A stretch of 7,579 nt of DNA from an uncultured Erysipelotrichaceae bacterium (GTDB lineage: Bacteria; Bacillota_I; Bacilli_A; Erysipelotrichales; Erysipelotrichaceae): contig CAJUGR010000090.1 in assembly GCA_910586285.1 (NCBI GenBank), positions 1 to 7,579 of the forward strand, read 5' to 3'. Positions 1 through 6,100 of this stretch are shown piece by piece (within the stretch, counting starts at the first letter, position 1; every line of letters starts with the position of its first letter). The position numbers and the translations under genes were made by a program. Below the pieces are notes generated by a model. That model had not been told where the DNA came from. It saw nothing but the letters and a program-made list of their open reading frames with translations, and ran no database searches.

Positions 1-218
1 AGCTTATCACGGTATCAAATACAGGCTGTACGCTTGAAGTGAAAGAATTGCCGCAGATATTCGAAAGCTTTCATCGTGGAAGTAATGCGGACAAGGTGCA
101 GGGGAACGGACTCGGACTTTTCATATGCCGCAGGTTGATGACCATCATGAATGGAGAGGTATATGCTGATATTCATGACGAATGCTTCTATATAACGTTG
201 GTTGTTAAAATGGCTTAA
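1..218 (+). CDS. Sensor histidine kinase, C-terminal fragment (5' end outside window)
   Basis: The reading frame is open from the window edge (first complete codon at position 3) to TAA at 216-218, giving 71 residues. It reads as the end of a histidine kinase ATP-binding domain (HATPase_c). VSNTG near the start sits where the G1 box (usually DNGxG) is expected, with Asp replaced by Ser. IFESFHRGSNA is a good F box, and GNGLGLFICRRLM is a clear G2 box. A short final strand follows, ending VVKMA. By family knowledge this domain binds ATP and phosphorylates a His in the upstream dimerisation domain, which then passes phosphate to a response regulator. The His box, N box and any sensor or membrane part lie outside the window, so the signal cannot be named. 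The gene converges on fruK with 41 bases between the stops. The domain call is fairly sure; the specific kinase is unknown. Confidence 0.8.
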   Translation, partial: LITVSNTGCTLEVKELPQIFESFHRGSNADKVQGNGLGLFICRRLMTIMNGEVYADIHDECFYITLVVKMA

Positions 219-226
219 AAGTGAGA

Positions 227-252
227 CACTCTTAAGAAGGTTAAGAAGAGTG
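227..252. terminator. Weak hairpin between convergent genes, possible bidirectional terminator
   Basis: Arms CACTCTT (227-233) and AAGAGTG (246-252) are exactly complementary. An alternative inner stem CTTAA/TTAAG (231-235 / 241-245) is also possible. It lies between the stops of the histidine kinase and fruK, where a shared terminator is expected. The stem is AT-rich and no good U-tract follows on the + strand. On the - strand a TTTT run (217-220) comes only after a few more bases. It is a plausible but weak terminator. Confidence 0.3.
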
Positions 253-259
253 ATATCTC

Positions 260-1192
260 TTATGCTTTACGAGCGTCAATGCGGGTAACTTGGCATTGTT
301 CTACATATGTACGCATGGTTTTTGCCTGTACTTCCTCAAATGTGGAAGCGGCAGCCATTCCACCGGCACCGGCCCAGCGCAGCGCTTGCACGACATCGCC
401 ATCCTGTGACAGCTTTCCGATGAAGGCAGCTAACATCGCGTCACCGGAACCGACCTTATTAACGGCGTGGATGGCCGGGTGGGTTAAGCGATAGCGATGC
501 TTTTTGGTTGCGAAAATCGCTCCGTCCTTGCCTAAGGATAACAGAATACTCTCTACCCCGTGCGCCAGTACTTGATCAAGCTGTTCATGAATGGTTGTCA
601 TAGCAGCTTCTTGTCCTAATAATAACGATAGCTCATAGAGATTCGGTTTGATGAGATACGGCCGATAGACAGCTAAATGATCCAAGCTTATGGATTCCAT
701 ATCGATGATGAGCTTCGCTTCCTTATCATGAACAAGCCGGGCGATGGCCTCGATCCATTCCTCGGTAATGTTTTTGGCACTGCTTCCGCTGAGTAAGACG
801 ATGTCATTCTTTTGGATCGCTGCCAATTTTTCAAATAAAACATCTTTGGTATGATCATCGGCACAGGGACCGTTCCCGTTGATACAAATTGTCTTGTCAT
901 CATTATGAATTTTGACATTAATACGGTTGGTGCCGAGAACGGGTACTTCCTGTAAATGAATATAGGATTTGGAGCGGATACTGTCCGCGATAAACTGACC
1001 TGTGAAACCTCCCAGTACAGCGATCGCTGTCGAAGGAATATGCATCTCGTTTAAAACCAAAGAAACATTGAGCCCCTTGCCGGCTCCTTTGTATTTTTCA
1101 CTGTCAGCGCGATTGACCTCCGTGTCCATCAGTTCTCCGCTGATGGTGATGAAATAATCAATGGAGGGATTTAAAGTAATAGTATAGATCAT
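260..1192 (-). CDS. fruK: 1-phosphofructokinase (PfkB/ribokinase family)
   Basis: The product is a 310-residue cytoplasmic sugar-phosphate kinase. By family it would convert fructose 1-phosphate plus ATP to fructose 1,6-bisphosphate, feeding PTS-imported fructose into glycolysis. Visible motifs are: the N-terminal TLNPSIDYF typical of the FruK/LacC branch; GAGKGLN at 36-42 (PfkB signature 1, comparable to AAGKGIN of E. coli FruK); LGGFTGQFI; RINVKI in the substrate region; KPNLYEL; LLSLGKDGA; and VGSGDA with the catalytic Asp at about 251 (signature 2). Length is normal for the family. An in-frame ATG lies eight codons upstream (1216), but AGGAGA lies inside that extension, 7 bases before the ATG at 1192, so I start here; this also gives the usual MIYTITLNP terminus. 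The gene is divergent from a DeoR-type regulator, which supports a fructose role. Tagatose-6-phosphate kinase (LacC) is the main alternative, since the two share this fold and motifs. Confidence 0.86.
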   Translation of the reverse strand: MIYTITLNPSIDYFITISGELMDTEVNRADSEKYKGAGKGLNVSLVLNEMHIPSTAIAVLGGFTGQFIADSIRSKSYIHLQEVPVLGTNRINVKIHNDDKTICINGNGPCADDHTKDVLFEKLAAIQKNDIVLLSGSSAKNITEEWIEAIARLVHDKEAKLIIDMESISLDHLAVYRPYLIKPNLYELSLLLGQEAAMTTIHEQLDQVLAHGVESILLSLGKDGAIFATKKHRYRLTHPAIHAVNKVGSGDAMLAAFIGKLSQDGDVVQALRWAGAGGMAAASTFEEVQAKTMRTYVEQCQVTRIDARKA

Positions 1193-1199
1193 ATGTTCA

Positions 1200-1205
1200 T
1201 CTCCT
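1200..1205 (-). promoter_or_regulatory. Ribosome binding site that sets the fruK start
   Basis: Read on the - strand this is AGGAGA, followed by 7 bases and then the ATG at 1192. It lies inside the longer open frame that begins at 1216, and no comparable purine-rich site precedes that upstream ATG. The shorter fruK product is therefore preferred. Confidence 0.8.
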
Positions 1206-1214
1206 AACAGTTTC

Positions 1215-1243
1215 AATATAACGGATTTTTATTGTTGAATCAA
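1215..1243 (-). promoter_or_regulatory. Candidate sigma-A type promoter for fruK
   Basis: On the - strand there is a -35 TTGATT (1238-1243), a 17-base spacer and a -10 TATATT (1215-1220). Transcription would start near 1208, giving a very short leader with the ribosome binding site almost at its 5' end. The -35 overlaps an AATCA half-site, as expected if the regulator blocks polymerase. The hexamers and spacing were read by eye. Confidence 0.45.
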
Positions 1244-1263
1244 GCAAATAATGATCATTTTAT

Positions 1264-1332
1264 AAAACAATCAAATATATTGACAGATCAATCTGATTAA
1301 TTGATTATTTTCTATCAATATATGATTGTTTT
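1264..1332. promoter_or_regulatory. Candidate operator region for the DeoR-type regulator
   Basis: This stretch between the divergent genes is packed with TGATT/AATCA elements. The best pair is AAAACAATCAAATAT (1264-1278) and ATATATGATTGTTTT (1318-1332), which are reverse complements at 14 of 15 positions. Between them lie the perfect palindrome CAGAT-CA-ATCTG (1284-1295), two direct TGATT copies (1294-1298, 1302-1306) and an ATTGAT/ATCAAT inverted pair (1300-1305 / 1314-1319). The arms of the long repeat have centres about 54 bp apart, close to five helical turns. DeoR-family proteins bind repeated short sites of this kind, so I infer binding by the adjacent regulator, with repression of fruK and of itself. 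Confidence 0.55.
1280..1308 (+). promoter_or_regulatory. Candidate upstream promoter for the regulator gene
   Basis: A perfect -35 TTGACA (1280-1285) is followed by 17 bases and GATTAT (1303-1308), which matches the -10 consensus at 4 of 6 positions. The spacer contains the CAGAT-CA-ATCTG palindrome, so a bound repressor would cover the promoter. A start near 1315 would leave a leader of about 46 bases before the ATG at 1361. Confidence 0.4.
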
Positions 1333-1333
1333 T

Positions 1334-1342
1334 TGCTATAAT
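1334..1342 (+). promoter_or_regulatory. Candidate extended -10 promoter for the regulator gene
   Basis: TGCTATAAT is a perfect extended -10 (TG, one base, TATAAT at 1337-1342). There is no good -35 at the right distance, but extended -10 promoters often do without one. The right arm of the long inverted repeat (1318-1332) ends just before it. A start near 1349 would put the ribosome binding site (AAGGTG, 1349-1354) at the very 5' end of the RNA, which weakens this choice against the TTGACA promoter. Both may be used. Confidence 0.45.
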
Positions 1343-1360
1343 AAGTTTAAGGTGATAAGA

Positions 1361-2113
1361 ATGAAAAAACAACAGCGTTGGATGACCATCATTGAAGCAT
1401 GTCAAAAACAGAATATGGTACGGGTGGAGGATTTGATCAAACAGCTTCAGGTTTCTGCGGCTACGGTGCGCCGAGACTTGACACAAATGGAAGAATTACG
1501 TATGGTTAGACGATGCCATGGCGGTGTCAGCTTGGATATTAATCAAACCAGGGAACCGAGCATGATAATGAAAAGCGGGATGAATGCCGGTGGGAAGCAT
1601 GCGGTTGCCCGTATGGCGGCGTCACTGATTCAAGATCATCAAATGGTTTATATTGATGCCGGAAGTTCGACTTTGGAAATGCTGGATTATATCACTGCCA
1701 AAAACATTACGGTGGTGACGTCGGGGATACCGCATATTGAAAAACTGGGAAAGGCACATATCCGTACCATTGTCGTAGGCGGAGCCGTGCGCTGGAGTAC
1801 TTCGGCCATCAGCGGGCATACGGCGCTGAAACAGTTGGAGCCGATGTTTTTCGATGTGGCTTTTATCGGAGTCAACGGAATCCATGATATCATGGGCTTT
1901 ACAACTACCAATCAACAGGAAGCCGACACCAAGCACTTGGTCATTCAACACAGTAAGTGCGCGTATATTATGGCTGATCGCTCCAAATTTCATGTCTTGT
2001 ATCCGGAAAACTTTGCGAAACTGTCAGAAGCGATCATTTTAAGTGATGATCTCGGGGATTTTCCAAGCGATCACATTCGTTATCGTCTCACCAACGGTGA
2101 AGCCAGTCAGTAA
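1361..2113 (+). CDS. fruR: DeoR-family transcriptional regulator, probable fructose-operon repressor
   Basis: The product is a 250-residue DNA-binding regulator. The N-terminal helix-turn-helix spans roughly residues 5-56, with VSAATVRRDL (31-40) as the recognition region and RCHGG (51-55) closing the domain, as in classic DeoR proteins. The C-terminal sugar-phosphate sensing domain (DeoRC) follows: DAGSST (99-104) matches the phosphate-binding loop, VVGGAVR is at 138-144, FIGVNGI is at 168-174, GFTTTNQQEADTK (179-191) carries the conserved E-A-x-x-K pattern, and ADRSKF is at 205-210. Length is standard. The open frame begins at 1301, but ATG 1361 has AAGGTG 6 bases upstream and gives the usual terminus, so it is chosen. 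It is divergent from fruK across a repeat-rich control region, so fructose 1-phosphate is the likely effector by family analogy. A regulator of another hexose phosphate remains possible. The YggC-like kinase follows after 97 bases. Confidence 0.85.
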   Translation: MKKQQRWMTIIEACQKQNMVRVEDLIKQLQVSAATVRRDLTQMEELRMVRRCHGGVSLDINQTREPSMIMKSGMNAGGKHAVARMAASLIQDHQMVYIDAGSSTLEMLDYITAKNITVVTSGIPHIEKLGKAHIRTIVVGGAVRWSTSAISGHTALKQLEPMFFDVAFIGVNGIHDIMGFTTTNQQEADTKHLVIQHSKCAYIMADRSKFHVLYPENFAKLSEAIILSDDLGDFPSDHIRYRLTNGEASQ

Positions 2114-2121
2114 GCGAGCCG

Positions 2122-2150
2122 ATCCTAGCTTCCGATGGAGGAAAGAGGAT
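2122..2150 (+). other. Hairpin in the regulator-kinase intergenic gap
   Basis: ATCCT (2122-2126) pairs with AGGAT (2146-2150), and TTCC (2130-2133) pairs with GGAA (2140-2143), making an interrupted hairpin with loop GATGGA. No U-tract follows, so it is not a normal terminator. It might stabilise or process the transcript, or be chance. The rest of the 97-base gap (2114-2210) is purine-rich and shows no convincing promoter, which favours co-transcription of the kinase with the regulator. Confidence 0.25.
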
Positions 2151-2210
2151 TACTCATCATAAGAATTGCTTGAAGAAACATGAAAAGCACAAGAAGAGAA
2201 GGGAGATATT

Positions 2211-2945
2211 ATGATGGAAACAGTTTTTACCGTAAACGGTCTTACCGTTAAGGCACGTTATGATGAATGGGATGTTGAACATACTTTCAAGCCGCTTGTG
2301 CAACGCTGGCAGGACTTACAAAAGAAAAAACAACGGCGAATTTTTGTCTTTTTGGCTGCACCTCCGGGGTGCGGGAAAACTACATTATCGCTGTTTTTGG
2401 AACATTTATCCACGCAGTCAAATAAAGAAATGATTCAGGCAATCGGCATGGATGGCTTTCATTATCCCAATGCTTATTTAGAAAGTCATACGTATTTGGA
2501 GAACGGGAGTGCTTATCCCCTGAAACAGCGTAAAGGGGGTAGTGATACGTTTGATGTGGAAGCGCTGAAACAAAAAATTATCGAAGGACGGACTATGGAT
2601 AATCTTTGGCCGATCTATTCACGACAAATCCATGATGTGATGGAAGATCAGATTCGCTTGAAACAGAAAATCATTTTAATCGAAGGAAATTATTTATTGC
2701 TAAACGCCGGCAAATGGAACTCTTTGATCACGTATTGTGATGACAGTGTTTTTGTTTCGGCACAGGAGGGGGAACTGCGGCAGCGGTTGATCGAGCGCAA
2801 GATTGCCGGCGGCAGTGATCCAAAAGAGGCCTTGGATTTTTACGAACAGAGTGATCATCGTAATGTAATACAAGTGTTGACACAGCATCATGAGGCCAAT
2901 GTGGAATTGGTGATGAGCGATCATCGCTTTATGAAGAAAGAATAA
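2211..2945 (+). CDS. P-loop kinase of the YggC/FrcK type (uridine kinase/pantothenate kinase-like fold)
   Basis: The product is a 244-residue cytoplasmic NTP-dependent kinase. APPGCGKTT (50-58) is the Walker A loop with Ala in place of the usual first Gly. MDGFHYPN (80-87), KGGSDTFD (108-115), LWPIYSRQIHD (132-142), EGNYLLL (158-164) and RLIERKIAGG (192-201) follow in order. From memory these match E. coli YggC, which has DGFH, KGAPETFD, EGNWLLL and ERLISRKIAGG in the same order. The substrate of that family is not settled. Related FrcK proteins are linked to fructose uptake, and in E. coli yggC lies among sugar genes. The fold resembles uridine, phosphoribulo- and pantothenate kinases, so a sugar, nucleoside or cofactor precursor could be the acceptor. 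AGGGAG (2200-2205) lies 5 bases before ATG 2211 and 8 before ATG 2214, so either may be the start. Its place after fruR suggests a sugar role. Family call firm, substrate unknown. Confidence 0.8.
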   Translation: MMETVFTVNGLTVKARYDEWDVEHTFKPLVQRWQDLQKKKQRRIFVFLAAPPGCGKTTLSLFLEHLSTQSNKEMIQAIGMDGFHYPNAYLESHTYLENGSAYPLKQRKGGSDTFDVEALKQKIIEGRTMDNLWPIYSRQIHDVMEDQIRLKQKIILIEGNYLLLNAGKWNSLITYCDDSVFVSAQEGELRQRLIERKIAGGSDPKEALDFYEQSDHRNVIQVLTQHHEANVELVMSDHRFMKKE

Positions 2946-2976
2946 ACCGTTATCGTTTGGAAATTTGAAAACACAA

Positions 2977-3008
2977 CAGAAACATCTGCGCTTGTTTCAT
3001 TGTTTCTG
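2977..3008 (+). other. Hairpin just downstream of the kinase gene
   Basis: CAGAAACA (2977-2984) and TGTTTCTG (3001-3008) are exact reverse complements with a 16-base loop. An alternative shorter stem uses GAAACA (2979-2984) and TGTTTC (2993-2998). There is no clean U-tract after it, so it may be only a weak pause or an mRNA 3'-end structure upstream of the better terminator at 3050-3096. Confidence 0.3.
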
Positions 3009-3028
3009 CTTTCCGTAATTTGTATAAC
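3000..3028 (+). promoter_or_regulatory. Weak candidate promoter upstream of the terminator
   Basis: TTGTTT (3000-3005) matches the -35 at only 3 of 6 positions. TATAAC (3023-3028) matches the -10 at 5 of 6, and the spacer is 17 bases. A start near 3035 would place the stem-loop at 3050-3096 in a leader RNA ahead of polC. It overlaps small inverted repeats (TTTGTA 3019-3024 with TACAAA 3034-3039). It could easily be chance in AT-rich DNA. Confidence 0.2.
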
Positions 3029-3049
3029 AATATTACAAAACCATTTTTT

Positions 3050-3096
3050 ACAGCGGCTGTCATTTACCAAAGTATCATAAGCAGCAGCTGTTTTTT
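3050..3096 (+). terminator. Probable intrinsic terminator after the kinase gene
   Basis: ACAGCGGCTG (3050-3059) pairs with CAGCAGCTGT (3082-3091) at 9 of 10 positions, with one G-A mismatch. Six T residues run from 3091 to 3096. The 22-base loop is longer than usual. The structure lies about 105 bases after the kinase stop and about 80 bases before polC, so it should end the regulator-kinase transcript. A role as a polC leader attenuator is possible but unproven. Confidence 0.55.
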
Positions 3097-3120
3097 AGTG
3101 CTTGTGATTGCTCGTTTTGC

Positions 3121-3149
3121 TTTTGTTCGCTTGTCATTTATGGTAAAAT
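3121..3149 (+). promoter_or_regulatory. Candidate promoter for polC
   Basis: TGGTAAAAT (3141-3149) is an extended -10, with TAAAAT at 3144-3149. At 17 bases upstream is only TTTTGT (3121-3126), and TTGTTC (3123-3128) would have a 15-base spacer. The start would be near 3156, giving a short leader of about 23 bases that contains the ribosome binding site GAGG (3168-3171), 7 bases before the ATG. Confidence 0.45.
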
Positions 3150-3178
3150 GTTGCTAGAAAAAGGAATGAGGTCATCGT

Positions 3179-6100
3179 ATGGAATTACAGGTCATCGATC
3201 TGGTGAAAAAAACCGCAATGGATGAGGAAGCCGTTGTCCATTTTGAAGGGGGAAGCTTTACCATGACTCCCCATTATCGCAAAGCGAGTCATGTTTTGGA
3301 AATTGCTCTGCATTTACCGAAAGTCCTGCCTTTTAAAGTGTGGGATATTTTTTCCATGCGTTTAAAAACCATCACTCGCTGTGAACTGGAGTTATCGATC
3401 ACCTGTGACGACAGTGAAACAGAATTAGTGCCGCTATTTGCCTATATCCAGCATTTTGTATCGCTGCAGCCTGATCTTCATGTATTCAGTGATACGATGC
3501 CTAAGTGGGATAGCGGCGATCTTGTTTATACCGTTCTTGATGCGGCTTTATATGATCAAGCAGTACAAAACAAACATCACTTGACAGCGTTTTTGCGCCA
3601 ATGCGGTTTTAAACTTGATATTCGGATTGTGGATGAAGTGGCAAGTGAGGGTGAAGTGGAAGTCCCCACCGTCCATGTTACGATTACCGAGGAAGAAAAA
3701 CAGTATCGTGAACACATGGAAGCAAAACAAAATCAGCCGCGAAGATCTCGCAAGAAAGAGAAACTTGATCAGTTTCAGTTTGTCAATATTCATCAGATTC
3801 AAGGGGAAATGGAACTGGTGGCTATTAAGGGTAAGATTTTTGATGTGGAAGAGCGTGAGGTGCGCTCCAAACAAAAAAGCGATCAGCGATATTTGATTCA
3901 AAACTATTGGATTTATGATGAAAGCGATGCAATGATCATGAAGCGTTTTCGTAATGTAAAGCGTATTAAGAATGATGAAACGCAGTTTCATAAAGGTGAT
4001 TATGTTATCGCCTATGGCAATGCCGTTTATGATGAATATATGCGGGAAGTGGTGTTTGAACCGCAGACGATTAAATTGAGCGATGAGCCACAGCGTCAGG
4101 ATGAAGCGAAAGAAAAAAGGGTGGAGCTTCATGTACATACAAAACTGTCGGAAATGGACGGTGTTTGTGATATTGAGGAATACATCGAAACCGCCGATCG
4201 TTGGGGTATGAATGCGATAGCCGTTACGGATCATATGGTGGCGCAGGCTTTTCCGAAGGCACAGGCTGCCGTTGCTAAAATCAATAAAAAACGCGATCCC
4301 GATCATCCTTTTAAAATGATCTACGGAGTGGAATTTAATATGGTGGATCCCATCTTACAAATTGTGCGCAATGCGGATGACACCGAATTGGAAAAGGGCA
4401 CGTATTGTGTATTTGACTTGGAGACGACCGGATTATCATCGCGCTTTGATCATATCATTGAATTCGGTGCGCAGTTGGTTAAAGATCGTGCCTGCATTCA
4501 GTCCTTACAGATGTTTATCAAACCGCCGGTACCGTTGAGTGAATTCACAAAAGAACTGACCGGTATTACGGAAGAACATTTAAAAGATGCCCGTCCGTTT
4601 GAAGAATGTGCCGATGAGATTTTAGAATTTATCGGTGACAGTATTCTGGTTGCTCATAATGCGGACTTCGACTATAACTTTTTGAATGAAAGCTTAGCGC
4701 GGATTCATCGCCACCCGTTAACCAATCCGGTCGTGGATACACTGGATTTGGCGCGTTCCCTACAAAGTGATCGCCGCGGTTATCGACTGGGACAGATTGC
4801 GCGCAGTTATGGAATTCGCTATGATGAGGAAGTAGCGCACCGGGCGGATTATGATGCCGAGGTATTGGCGCAGACATATTTGAATATGATGAATGATCTT
4901 CGCCATATCAAAACCTTAAAGGATTTACAGGCGATGCAGGATGCTTCCTGTTTTAAAAAAGTAAGGAAAAAAGATACGATTGTAATTGCGAAAAATATGG
5001 CCGGTTTAAAGGAACTTTTTGAATTGGTGACACTTTCGCATACAAAGTATCTTTCCTATAATGCAAAAAATACGAATAATGTGGTAGCGGAACCGCGCAT
5101 TCCCCGTTTTGAAATTGAAAAGCGGCGACTAAACGGTAATCTGTTAATCGGTTCGTCCTGCTTGAATGGGGAAGTGTTTGATATGGCACATACCCGCAGT
5201 GAAGAAAAACTGTTAGAAGTCATGAAGTTTTATGACTATATCGAGATTCAGCCGTTAGAGAATTATCGGCATCTGGTGGAACGAGATTCCATCGGCAGTG
5301 AAGAGCGATTGAAGGAAATTTTACAGGCGATGATTGATGCGGCCGACAAATGCGGTAAACCGGTGGTCGCAACTGGAGATTGCCATTATGTGCATCCCGA
5401 ACAAAAACAGACGCGGGATATTTATATCAGCTCTCAAGCGATCGGTGGGGTACGCCATCCCCTGTATATTTACAATACGGAGAAACGGCGCAGTATGAAA
5501 GCGCCGAATCAGTATTTTTATACCACTCAAGAAATGCTGGATGCATTCGCATGGACAAAGCGTGCGCATGAGTTTGTGATCGAAAACAGTGTGAAGATCG
5601 CCGATCGTATCGGTACCGTAATGCCGGTGAAGGATCGCTTGTATCCGCCGGATATGGAAGGCTCCGATCAAAAGCTGCGAGAAATCTGTTATCGAACGGC
5701 ACATGAAAAATATGGGGAACAGCTGCCTGATATTGTCGAGCAGCGATTGGAAAAAGAACTGGATTCGATCATTGGCCATGGCTTTTATGTGGTTTACTAT
5801 ATATCTCATCTGTTGGTTAAGAAAAGTAATGATGACGGTTATTTGGTTGGTTCGCGAGGTTCCGTCGGATCCTCGTTTGTCGCAACGATGTCGGGAATAA
5901 CCGAGGTGAATCCGCTGGCACCGCACTATGTATGTCCTAAGTGTCACTATGTAAAGTTTTATACCGATGGCAGTGTGCCGAATGGCTTTGACTTACCGGA
6001 TATTGAATGTCCTAACTGTCATGAAATTATTCGCGGTGACGGTCACGATATTCCCTTTGAAACCTTCCTTGGGTTTGAGGGCGACAAGGTTCCCGATATT

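Noticed and set aside
1193..1216. Longer fruK product starting at the ATG at 1216
   Set aside because: The only good ribosome binding site (1200-1205) lies inside the extension, and the family terminus MIYTITLNP begins at 1192.
1622..1993. A 123-codon open frame on the - strand opposite the DeoR-type regulator
   Set aside because: It overlaps the well-supported sensing domain of the regulator, and its translation shows no recognisable motif.
2135..2173. A 12-codon ATG-to-TGA frame between the regulator and the kinase, possible leader peptide
   Set aside because: There is no ribosome binding site before it and no attenuator-like structure after it; short frames like this are expected by chance.
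2406..2414. TTATCCACG, one base from a DnaA box
   Set aside because: A single copy inside the kinase coding region, with no cluster of further boxes and no AT-rich unwinding element, so no origin is supported.
2946..2962. ACCGTTATCGTTTGG resembling a catabolite-response (cre) site
   Set aside because: It lacks the conserved TG at the left half, and it lies after the kinase stop and not at a promoter, so the match is too poor.
3548..4306. A 252-codon open frame on the - strand opposite polC
   Set aside because: It lies fully inside a certain polC coding region (OB and PHP parts), has no recognisable domain, and is best explained as an antisense shadow.
5321..5947. A 208-codon open frame on the - strand opposite polC
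   Set aside because: It is antisense to conserved polymerase sequence and shows no family motif; treated as a shadow frame.
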